Below, piece by piece: positions 25,992 to 32,083 of a stretch of DNA of 32,083 nt. Within the stretch, counting starts at the first letter, position 1. The number at the start of each line of letters is the position of its first letter. The position numbers and the translations under genes are program-made. Location of the stretch: positions 1-32,083 of the forward strand of contig PANC01000004.1 of assembly GCA_002708315.1 (NCBI GenBank), given 5' to 3'. This DNA comes from Lentimicrobiaceae bacterium (GTDB lineage: Bacteria > Bacteroidota > Bacteroidia > Bacteroidales > F082). The notes below the pieces were generated by a model. That model did no database searches, was not told the origin of the DNA, and saw nothing but the letters and a program-made list of their open reading frames with translations.

Positions 25992-27359
25992 ATGACAAAA
26001 AGTAAAAAACGAGTATGGTTGATAATATCCATTGTATTGGTTGTTACGGTTATTACTGTGCTGGCAATAAAAAAAGGAAATAATTCCAATAGCATAAAAG
26101 TAGCCACGGAATTTGTTGAATTAAGAAAAATAGTTGAAACTGTATCTGCAAATGGTAAGATACAGCCAGCTAAAGATATAAAGATCAGCCCTTATATTTC
26201 TGGAGAAGTTGTAGAGTTATATGTTAAAGAGGGTGAATTTGTAAAGAAAGGATATAAATTAGCAAGAATTGACCCTGAAATCTATCTAAGAGCCTATGAA
26301 AAAACTGAGGCATCTTTGAATACATCTCAAGCAAATCAGGCTAATTCAAAGGCAAGATTATCTCAAAGTAAAGCACAGTTTGTGAAATCTGAACTCGATT
26401 TTAAAAGAAGTAAAACCCTCTGGGAAAAGAAAGTAATTTCTGACAGTGATTTTGAAACTGCAAAATCAAACTACGATGTTTCAAAAGCAGATGTGGCTGC
26501 TGCCGAGGAAAGCTATAGATCATCACAATTTCAAGTTAGCAGTGCTAAAGCCTCCTTAAAAGAGTCAAAAGAAAACCTAAACAGAACTACCATATATGCA
26601 CCAAATGATGGAACCGTATCCAAATTAAGTGTTGATGTGGGAGAGAGAGTTACTGGAGCATCTACATTTTCTGCAGGTACTGAAATAATGAGAATTGCAG
26701 ATCTTGAAGTTCTGGAAGTAAATGTGGAAGTAAACGAAAACGATATTGTTAGGGTTAATTTGTTAGATACTGCAATAATAGAGGTTGACGCATACCTTAA
26801 TCGAGACTTTAAAGGATTAGTAACAGAGATAGCAACCTCAGCAAATACAATTGGTGTTAGTGCTGATCAGGTTACTAACTTTGATGTAAAGATCAAGATG
26901 CTAAAAACATCATATGAAGACCTTATAAAGTCTGATGCTGCAATATCTTCACCTTTCAGACCTGGAATGTCTGCAACTGTGGAAATTGAAACCGAAACTG
27001 CAGTAAATATTAAAACCATAGCTATTCAGGCCGTAACCACACGTGCTGACACCTCAGGCAGAATGAAAACAGCAAAAGAGAAACGAGAAGAAGAAAGGCT
27101 AAGTTCCGAGAAAGGAATTGGTAGCTCAACTGATAAAATTGAAGAATATGTTTTCGTTTATGAAGAAGGTAAGGCAAAGCTAAGAAAGGTTAAAACTGGT
27201 ATACAGGACAATAAATACATCGAGGTAACAGAAGGTTTAAAAGATGGAGATGAGATAATAGTTGCGCCCTATAGAGCGGTTTCAAAAACTCTAAAGAATA
27301 ACGATAATGTTGAAATAGTTAAAAAAGATGAGCTTTTTAAATCAGATAAAGATAATTAA
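25992..27359 (+). CDS. Periplasmic adaptor protein (HlyD/MacA-like membrane fusion protein)
   Basis: A 455-residue adaptor linking an inner-membrane transporter to the TolC-type channel encoded upstream. One N-terminal membrane anchor spans about residues 8-26. A split lipoyl-like domain follows (IKISPYISGEVVELYVKEGEFVKKG and TIYAPNDGTVSKLSVDVGERV), flanking an alpha-helical hairpin of about 100 residues rich in S, K, Q and A. Then come beta-barrel and membrane-proximal domains, with LKDGDEIIVAPYRAV near the end. The layout fits MacA-like adaptors of ABC exporters slightly better than RND adaptors, because the membrane anchor is retained. No MacB-like permease or RND pump follows; the next gene is tsaB, in the same reading frame after one stop codon. 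Confidence 0.9.
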   Translation: MTKSKKRVWLIISIVLVVTVITVLAIKKGNNSNSIKVATEFVELRKIVETVSANGKIQPAKDIKISPYISGEVVELYVKEGEFVKKGYKLARIDPEIYLRAYEKTEASLNTSQANQANSKARLSQSKAQFVKSELDFKRSKTLWEKKVISDSDFETAKSNYDVSKADVAAAEESYRSSQFQVSSAKASLKESKENLNRTTIYAPNDGTVSKLSVDVGERVTGASTFSAGTEIMRIADLEVLEVNVEVNENDIVRVNLLDTAIIEVDAYLNRDFKGLVTEIATSANTIGVSADQVTNFDVKIKMLKTSYEDLIKSDAAISSPFRPGMSATVEIETETAVNIKTIAIQAVTTRADTSGRMKTAKEKREEERLSSEKGIGSSTDKIEEYVFVYEEGKAKLRKVKTGIQDNKYIEVTEGLKDGDEIIVAPYRAVSKTLKNNDNVEIVKKDELFKSDKDN

Positions 27360-27362
27360 CCA

Positions 27363-28079
27363 TTGGCTATAATACTTAACATTGAAACTGCAACAAGAGT
27401 TTGTTCCGTTGGTGTTTCCATAGATGGTAAATTAATCGCCTTAAGGGAATCCCATACTCAGAATTCACATGCTGAACAAATAACATTATTTGTTCAAGAA
27501 GTTCTAAACAAATCTAGTATAACTACCAAAGAACTTGATGCTGTAGCTGTTAGCAAAGGGCCAGGGTCTTACACTGGTCTGAGAATAGGAGTTTCAACAG
27601 CAAAAGGATTCTGCTATGGGCTTGACATCCCTTTGATTGGAATCAATACGCTAGAATCAATGGCTAATGGAATGATCAATCTCATTAATAAGAGTGATAA
27701 TCTGGCTACCAAAAATGTACTAGTTTGTCCTATGATTGATGCAAGAAGAATGGAGGTTTATTCTTCTGTTTTTTCAATGAGCTTAAATGTTATTGAAGAA
27801 ACAATGGCCAAAATAATTGATAGCTTTTCTTACAATAAGCTATTAAATAGCAACAAAATATATTTTGCTGGCGATGGAGCAGAAAAATGTAAGCAGAGCC
27901 TATCCCAGAAACAAAATGCGATTTTTTTGGATGATTTTCATCCATCGGTATCTCATTTATGCAGCATAGCTGATAAAAAATTTAATACCGATGACTTTGA
28001 AAATCCTGCCTACTTCGAGCCTTACTATCTAAAAGATTTTGTCGCAGGTATATCAAAAGTAAAAGGCTTAAGGATGTAA
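27363..28079 (+). CDS. tsaB: TsaB, subunit of the tRNA threonylcarbamoyladenosine (t6A37) synthesis complex
   Basis: A 238-residue ASKHA-fold protein that partners TsaD in making t6A at position 37 of ANN-decoding tRNAs. The N-terminus IILNIETATRVCSVGVS and the stretch VSKGPGSYTGLRIGVSTAKG are the usual TsaB landmarks, and the C-terminus PAYFEPYYLKDF is typical too. The start codon is TTG. It lies in the same frame as the upstream adaptor, whose TAA is separated from it by one codon (CCA), and there is no ATG near the expected N-terminus. A rare start and probable translational coupling to the adaptor are therefore the simplest reading. It converges on the membrane-barrel gene, whose stop codon is one base away. 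Confidence 0.93.
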   Translation: MAIILNIETATRVCSVGVSIDGKLIALRESHTQNSHAEQITLFVQEVLNKSSITTKELDAVAVSKGPGSYTGLRIGVSTAKGFCYGLDIPLIGINTLESMANGMINLINKSDNLATKNVLVCPMIDARRMEVYSSVFSMSLNVIEETMAKIIDSFSYNKLLNSNKIYFAGDGAEKCKQSLSQKQNAIFLDDFHPSVSHLCSIADKKFNTDDFENPAYFEPYYLKDFVAGISKVKGLRM

Positions 28080-28080
28080 A

Positions 28081-28749
28081 TTAATCCCATTCTTCCTTGT
28101 ACACTGCCGTAGTGTTCCGAAATAGAGATGATGTTATTGAAAAGTAAAATACATTAGCCTTTAAACCTTTGTATGGTTGCGTGCCATCACTTTCTGTATA
28201 TCCTTGGTTGAAAAACTCAGACAAATAATATTTAAACTTCAAACTGAGCCCATATGGGAATTGCACTCCTACAAATACTGTATTATAATATGAAGGAACA
28301 CGCTTACTAAACCATACATTAAATTTGGTCTTTTGCTCATCTATAAAGGTCTTTTCCTTATAATTAAATGGGAACTCGATCTCGTAACCTCCATAAAAAA
28401 ATACCTTATTAAGGTTTCCTAATTTTACACCAACTGGAATAGCTAAATTATAATTTCTAAACTTTTTCTTTGTGCTAGATTCTGGTTCGTTATATATGAA
28501 ACCAACGTTTCTAATTCCAAGGCCAAAAATAAATCCTAAATTCTTATTAACATCATAATTACCATGCGTTTGAATATTAAAAAAAGGAGACCATCTCATA
28601 ACGTTTCCATTATCTGATCCATTATCTTCAATAGTTGCAAAGGAAAATATCATTTCACCCCCTGTTGTAGTATAAAATTTGTCGTTCTGAGAAATACCTA
28701 TAATAGATGTAAATATCAAAAATACAATTGCTAAGAATATTCGTTTCAT
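28081..28749 (-). CDS. Predicted outer-membrane beta-barrel protein
   Basis: A 222-residue protein with a signal peptide (MKRIFLAIVFLIFTSIIGISQ), followed by alternating amphipathic strands rich in aromatic residues: MRWSPFFNIQTHG, GFIFGLGIRNVGFIY, YNLAIPVGVKLG, KVFFYGGYEIEFPF, YNTVFVGVQFPYG, LSLKFKYYLSEFF, VFYFSITSSLF. This is the pattern of small Bacteroidota outer-membrane barrels. It ends with a few charged residues and not the usual terminal aromatic. Function unknown. It is the third gene of a probable minus-strand operon after a LOG-family protein and a P-loop kinase (49 bases from the kinase stop codon), though its product has no obvious link to theirs. Confidence 0.75.
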   Translation of the reverse strand: MKRIFLAIVFLIFTSIIGISQNDKFYTTTGGEMIFSFATIEDNGSDNGNVMRWSPFFNIQTHGNYDVNKNLGFIFGLGIRNVGFIYNEPESSTKKKFRNYNLAIPVGVKLGNLNKVFFYGGYEIEFPFNYKEKTFIDEQKTKFNVWFSKRVPSYYNTVFVGVQFPYGLSLKFKYYLSEFFNQGYTESDGTQPYKGLKANVFYFSITSSLFRNTTAVYKEEWD

Positions 28750-28798
28750 GTTTGTTTATTTTGAGTTATTTAAAAACCCCGCTAAGTAAGTAAAAATA

Positions 28799-29347
28799 TT
28801 AATTAGAAAGAGACCTAGTAAGTTTTTTTATTAGGTCATCTATTGTTAAATTGTTGTATAATTTTATATCCGCTCTTTTAGCACAGGCGCTTAAGTTTTG
28901 TTTATTTGGATCAGTAGATGTTAATTCTCGTTTTTCGTTACTAATAAATGTATCATAGCTAATATTATCCGTTGAAGATCCTCTAATTAATATCCTATCA
29001 TACCTAATTTTGGGATCTGCATCAACAGCAATTAGAAGGAAGTTGCCTTGATTCTCCAAGTAGTCAATCTCGCCAGGCGTTCTTATACTTTCAATAATTG
29101 AATTACTTCCAGACATAACTGCTCTTTCATATAATTGCTCAATTATATATGATGGCGAGTGGTTTGACCTCAATTCATTTGCAACATTTGTCATAGAATC
29201 TCGGTTAACAGGCATCCCTCTTTTCTTAATTTCTTCTGTTAGATATTCTCTAACTGAAAAATGGTTATATCCCAAGTTATTTACTAAGTATTCTACAATT
29301 GTTCCTTTTCCAGCTCCAAGAGTTCCTGTTATGCCAATAACCTTCAT
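28799..29347 (-). CDS. P-loop nucleotide kinase (dephospho-CoA-kinase-like / UPF0200-like)
   Basis: A 182-residue P-loop kinase. The Walker A motif GTLGAGKGT lies at residues 8-16 after a short beta-strand (MKVIGI). NSIIESIRTPGEIDYL and DADPKIRYDRILIRG resemble the substrate and LID regions of dephospho-CoA kinases and of the UPF0200 group of archaeal-type nucleotide kinases. A true dephospho-CoA kinase is one possibility, but the spacing and the PVNRDSMTNVANELRS region look more like the uncharacterised group, so no gene symbol is given. It lies 30 bases downstream of the LOG-family gene and 49 bases upstream of the barrel gene, all on the minus strand. Confidence 0.75.
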   Translation of the reverse strand: MKVIGITGTLGAGKGTIVEYLVNNLGYNHFSVREYLTEEIKKRGMPVNRDSMTNVANELRSNHSPSYIIEQLYERAVMSGSNSIIESIRTPGEIDYLENQGNFLLIAVDADPKIRYDRILIRGSSTDNISYDTFISNEKRELTSTDPNKQNLSACAKRADIKLYNNLTIDDLIKKLTRSLSN

Positions 29348-29377
29348 TTCAACCTACATTAATTATTGAATAATAAA

Positions 29378-29980
29378 TTAATTTGAATCTCCATTACTTT
29401 CCACCTGAATGTCTCTAATCCATTTCCCCATAACAACTGGTTCATATGAGTACATTTTCCTGATTAGGTTTTCAATATTATCATCAGCAATAATGTTTTG
29501 GCGATGCTCAGGCCTTATGAAGCCATTTTCAACTCCAGAATCAATGAACTTTAAAAGGTTGTCATAATAACCACAAGTATTTAACAACCCAATGGGTTTA
29601 TCTGATATTCTTAATTGATTGTAAATAAATATTTCAGATAACTCATCAAGTGTTCCTAGCCCCCCTGGTAATGCTATAAATCCGTCTGATATATTTGACA
29701 TTATTTCTTTTCTTTCGGACATGGTATCAACACTTATGAGCTCAGTTATTCCCTTATGCTCAACCTCCTTCTCTAGAAGCAGATGAGGCATTATACCTAC
29801 CACTTTCTTCCCACCTGCTAGAACTGCATCAGCTACTATCTTCATTAATCCAACATTTGCTCCTCCATATACAAGCTCAATATCATTTTCAACAAAATAC
29901 TCACCCACTCTTTTAGCTGCAATTTTAAAATCATCCAAAGATCCCATGCTAGACCCGCAAAAAACACAAATTCTCTTCAT
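29378..29980 (-). CDS. LOG-family (TIGR00730-type) nucleotide phosphoribohydrolase
   Basis: A 200-residue Rossmann-fold protein of the LOG/TIGR00730 group. Enzymes of this family release a base or a cytokinin from a nucleoside 5'-monophosphate. The signature is complete: CVFCGSSMG at the N-terminus, LVYGGANVGLM, MSERKEIM, and the active-site PGGLGTLDE. The true substrate in a non-plant-associated bacterium is not known; AMP-type nucleotides are likely. The start at 29980 (MKRICVFCGSS) is preferred over an ATG eight codons upstream. It heads a minus-strand operon and is divergent from tatD across 44 bases that hold two mirror-image -7 boxes. Confidence 0.92.
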   Translation of the reverse strand: MKRICVFCGSSMGSLDDFKIAAKRVGEYFVENDIELVYGGANVGLMKIVADAVLAGGKKVVGIMPHLLLEKEVEHKGITELISVDTMSERKEIMSNISDGFIALPGGLGTLDELSEIFIYNQLRISDKPIGLLNTCGYYDNLLKFIDSGVENGFIRPEHRQNIIADDNIENLIRKMYSYEPVVMGKWIRDIQVESNGDSN

Positions 29981-30001
29981 AAATAACATTGTTTTGAATC
30001 G

Positions 30002-30020
30002 CAAAATTAGATTAATTTTG
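30002..30020. promoter_or_regulatory. Mirror-image divergent -7 boxes of the LOG-family gene and tatD
   Basis: CAAAATTA (30002-30009; TAATTTTG on the minus strand) and TAATTTTG (30013-30020) form a perfect 8+3+8 inverted repeat. Each half is an exact TAnnTTTG box pointing outward. For tatD a TTG at 29989-29991 is 21 bases upstream, a good -33 fit, and the start codon is only 4 bases after the box. Sharing this small space, the two promoters would compete for RNA polymerase. Confidence 0.6.
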
Positions 30021-30024
30021 TAAC

Positions 30025-30798
30025 ATGTTCCTTATAGATACACATACGCACCTATATCTGGATAAATTCAATGATGATAGGGATTCGGTAATTCAGAGAG
30101 CCATTAACCAAGGTGTAACTAAAATGTTACTTCCATCAATTGATAGTGCCACCTTTGAAGAAATGATGAATCTAACAAAATCCTACCCCAACAATTGCCT
30201 GCCAATGATAGGACTTCATCCAACTTCAGTTCAGGATAATTATGAAGATGAATTAGCTTTTGTAGAAAAGGAGCTAGAGAAAAATAAATACATTGGAATT
30301 GGTGAGATAGGCATAGACCTGTATTGGGATGATACACATAGTGAACAACAACAAGATGCGTTTAGAAGACAAATTCAATTGGCAAAAAAACATGCCCTAC
30401 CAATTGCAATTCATACGAGAGACTCATTTAAAGAAGTTTACAATATCCTTAAAAAAGAAGCCACCGATGAATTATTAGGAGTATTTCATTGTTTCACAGG
30501 TAACAGAAGCGAAGCTTTTAAAATTATGGATATTGGTTTTAGCATGGGAATTGGTGGGATAATTACATTTAAAAATTCAGGGCTTGATGAAGTATGTAAA
30601 TCAATTCCATTGGATTCTATAGTTCTAGAAACTGACGCTCCTTTTTTAACTCCTGACCCGCACAGAGGAAAAAGAAATGAGAGTTCCTATCTCAACATCA
30701 TAGCTAAAAAATTAGCTGAAATACTTGAAATGAATATGAATGATGTTGTGGAGAAAACAAGTGCCAATGCCATTAAATTATTTAACTTGAAAGTATAA
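30025..30798 (+). CDS. TatD-family metal-dependent hydrolase (DNase)
   Basis: A 257-residue TIM-barrel metallohydrolase of the TatD/YcfH family, cytoplasmic 3'-5' DNases associated with DNA repair and degradation. Metal ligands are visible: His7 and His9 in DTHTH, the glutamate in GIGEIGIDLYWD, and histidines in IAIHTRD and VFHCFTG. The catalytic-site aspartate is in ETDAPFLTPDPHRGKRNES. Full length and no signal peptide. The ATG lies 4 bases behind the -7 box, so a leaderless or nearly leaderless transcript is predicted. The asparaginase gene follows after 3 bases, so they are co-transcribed. Confidence 0.94.
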   Translation: MFLIDTHTHLYLDKFNDDRDSVIQRAINQGVTKMLLPSIDSATFEEMMNLTKSYPNNCLPMIGLHPTSVQDNYEDELAFVEKELEKNKYIGIGEIGIDLYWDDTHSEQQQDAFRRQIQLAKKHALPIAIHTRDSFKEVYNILKKEATDELLGVFHCFTGNRSEAFKIMDIGFSMGIGGIITFKNSGLDEVCKSIPLDSIVLETDAPFLTPDPHRGKRNESSYLNIIAKKLAEILEMNMNDVVEKTSANAIKLFNLKV

Positions 30799-30801
30799 TA
30801 T

Positions 30802-31827
30802 ATGGACGAAACGGCTATATTATTAATATACACTGGTGGTACAATCGGAATGATTTCAGATGAGAAATCAGGTGCCCTAGTACCCTTTAATTTTGACAAT
30901 ATAAATAACCATATTCCTGAATTAACAAGATTCAAATATAAGATTGGTTTCCATTCTTTTGATCCAATATTAGATTCATCTAATATACATATTGAAACAT
31001 GGATAGAACTCGGGCAAATTATAAAAAGCAATTACGATAATTATGATGGGTTTGTTATTATGCATGGTTCTGACACCATGGCTTACACTGCATCCGCTTT
31101 AAGTTTCATTCTTGAAAACCTTAATAAGCCAGTAGTATTTACTGGCTCCCAGCTTCCTCTTGGTGTCTTAAGAACAGATGGAAGAGAGAACCTACTTACT
31201 GCCATTGAAATTGCAGCTGCAAATGATGAGGATACTCCTATGGTACCAGAGGTAAGCATTTATTTTGAGAATCACCTGATGAGGGGAAATAGAACTACCA
31301 AATACAATGCTGAAAATTTTAATGCTTTTGTTTCGGGTAACTTGCCATTACTTGCTGAGGTTGGAGTTTATATAAAATACAATAAAAATATAATTTTAAA
31401 GCCTAACTTCAAAAAATTAAAAGTTCATGACAATTTTGATCCTAATGTGGCAATATTAAAACTATATCCAGGTATAAAAAAACAATTAATCGATTCATTA
31501 TTCAAGACTGAAGGATTAAGAGGTGTAATTATGGAAAGCTTTGGTTCAGGTAACGCACCATCTGAAAAATGGTTTATTGACATCCTTAAAAATGCCAGTA
31601 AATCAGGGATAATAATATTAAACGTTACACAATGTATGACAGGAGCGGTTGAGCACGGAAAGTATGAAACAAGTATTAAGCTAGAAACAGCAGGTGTCGT
31701 GAGTGGTGGAGACATTACAACAGAATCCGCATTGGCGAAAATGATGTATTTATTGGGTAGTGGCCATACAAATACCAAAATAGTTAATCTATTGCAAAAG
31801 TCTTTAAGGGGAGAAATTTCCTGTTGA
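30802..31827 (+). CDS. ansA: Type I L-asparaginase
   Basis: A 341-residue asparaginase that hydrolyses L-asparagine to aspartate and ammonia. The N-terminal active-site segment IYTGGTIGM has Thr14 aligned with the nucleophile of E. coli AsnA type I as I recall it. The second site is MHGSDTMAYTASAL with its Thr-Asp pair. GSQLPLGVLRTDGREN and TQCMTGAVEHGKYETS also match the type I family. No signal peptide, so it is the cytoplasmic, housekeeping form. It begins 3 bases after the tatD stop codon in what looks like a two-gene operon. A weak AT-only terminator follows. Confidence 0.95.
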   Translation: MDETAILLIYTGGTIGMISDEKSGALVPFNFDNINNHIPELTRFKYKIGFHSFDPILDSSNIHIETWIELGQIIKSNYDNYDGFVIMHGSDTMAYTASALSFILENLNKPVVFTGSQLPLGVLRTDGRENLLTAIEIAAANDEDTPMVPEVSIYFENHLMRGNRTTKYNAENFNAFVSGNLPLLAEVGVYIKYNKNIILKPNFKKLKVHDNFDPNVAILKLYPGIKKQLIDSLFKTEGLRGVIMESFGSGNAPSEKWFIDILKNASKSGIIILNVTQCMTGAVEHGKYETSIKLETAGVVSGGDITTESALAKMMYLLGSGHTNTKIVNLLQKSLRGEISC

Positions 31828-31832
31828 GTGTA

Positions 31833-31872
31833 AAAAATTAATGCAAATGCAATTGAGCAGCTATTAATTTTT
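31833..31872 (+). terminator. Possible weak terminator after ansA
   Basis: AAAAATTAAT (31833-31842) is exactly complementary to ATTAATTTTT (31863-31872), a 10-bp AT-only stem with a 20-base loop ending in five T. Stability would be low. Confidence 0.35.
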
Positions 31873-31938
31873 AAAAATATTAAATTATCTCAAAGTTTTA
31901 ATTTATCCCTATTTTACTAATGTTGTATGAAAACCATA

Positions 31939-31963
31939 AAAAGGTATATGATCTCAACCTTTT
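31939..31963. repeat. Inverted repeat upstream of the LacI-family gene
   Basis: AAAAGGT (31939-31945) and ACCTTTT (31957-31963) are complementary across 11 bases (ATATGATCTCA), followed by a run of eleven A. It could be an operator for the downstream regulator or a terminator for minus-strand transcripts; the sequence does not decide. Confidence 0.3.
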
Positions 31964-32009
31964 AAAAAAAAAAAGGTAATTTGCATAAATTTTAGATCAT
32001 AATTCTACT

Positions 32010-32083
32010 ATGAAGCGTCAAGTTACAATTAAGGATATTGCTGAAAAACTTGGAATATCGCCATCAACTGTTTCACGATCACT
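32010..32083 (+). CDS. LacI-family transcriptional regulator (3' end cut by window)
   Basis: Only the first 24 codons are present. They read MKRQVTIKDIAEKLGISPST followed by VSRS, the characteristic helix-turn-helix of LacI/GalR repressors (IKDIA...GIS.STVSRS), so the family is clear even from this fragment. In Bacteroidota such regulators often sit beside sugar-uptake and glycosidase genes. Whether this one controls the alpha-glucan locus some 18 kb away cannot be told. The start is the ATG directly preceding the HTH. The upstream TAATTTG (31976-31982) is one base short of the -7 consensus. Confidence 0.9.
   Translation, partial: MKRQVTIKDIAEKLGISPSTVSRS

Noticed and set aside
30687-31031. 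114-codon minus-strand frame over tatD/ansA
   Set aside because: Antisense to two well-supported genes; no motif, no promoter.
31425-31778. 117-codon minus-strand frame in ansA
   Set aside because: Antisense shadow of the conserved asparaginase C-terminal domain.
1-32083. CRISPR arrays, tRNA/rRNA genes, insertion sequences or prophage
   Set aside because: No regularly spaced repeats, cloverleaf-like segments, transposase or phage proteins were seen on either strand; gene order looks like a stable chromosomal segment.

Overview
The window is AT-rich DNA from a member of the Bacteroidota. The evidence is a gldA-type gliding ABC ATPase, several exported proteins ending in a type IX secretion (T9SS) type A sorting domain, and at least twelve upstream regions carrying the Bacteroidota -7 promoter element TAnnTTTG instead of an E. 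coli-type -10 box. The genus cannot be fixed from this segment. Most of it is ordinary chromosomal housekeeping and accessory sequence. I saw no insertion sequence, phage gene, CRISPR array, tRNA or rRNA.

Layout. 1-2.4 kb: 3' part of gldA, then metK behind a probable SAM-sensing leader. 2.4-6.2 kb: two tandem paralogous secreted proteins of unknown function (minus strand) and an Omp28-like thioredoxin-fold secreted protein (plus strand), all with T9SS sorting domains. 6.3-8.8 kb: priA (minus). 8.9-14.8 kb: an alpha-glucan locus, with a cytoplasmic trehalose-synthase-like GH13 enzyme (minus) divergent from an operon of two exported, probably lipid-anchored enzymes (GH31 and GH13). 14.9-18.1 kb: two aldehyde dehydrogenases, the P5C dehydrogenase of proline catabolism and an ALDH7-type alpha-aminoadipic semialdehyde dehydrogenase, closed by a perfect 44-nt palindromic terminator. 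18.2-20.5 kb: a candidate small RNA on the minus strand and a histidine kinase/response regulator pair preceded by 10-bp-phased direct repeats. 20.6-24.3 kb: a serine beta-lactamase-fold lipoprotein and a secreted M1 aminopeptidase (both minus). 24.5-28.1 kb: tolC-like gene, periplasmic adaptor, tsaB. 28.1-30.0 kb (minus): LOG-family gene, P-loop kinase, outer-membrane barrel. 30.0-31.8 kb: tatD and ansA. The window ends in the first codons of a LacI-family regulator.

How the parts fit. GldA and the T9SS cargo proteins belong to the gliding/secretion biology of the phylum. The GH31 and GH13 lipoproteins would cut or rearrange alpha-glucans outside the cytoplasm, and the divergent GH13 enzyme would handle maltose or trehalose inside. 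The two dehydrogenases and the asparaginase point to amino-acid use as carbon and nitrogen source.

The least ordinary signals are regulatory: the metK leader, the phased operator-like array and candidate sRNA upstream of the two-component system, a mirror-image divergent promoter at the LOG/tatD junction, and several promoters so close to the start codon that leaderless mRNAs are predicted. No clearly new multi-gene system is evident.
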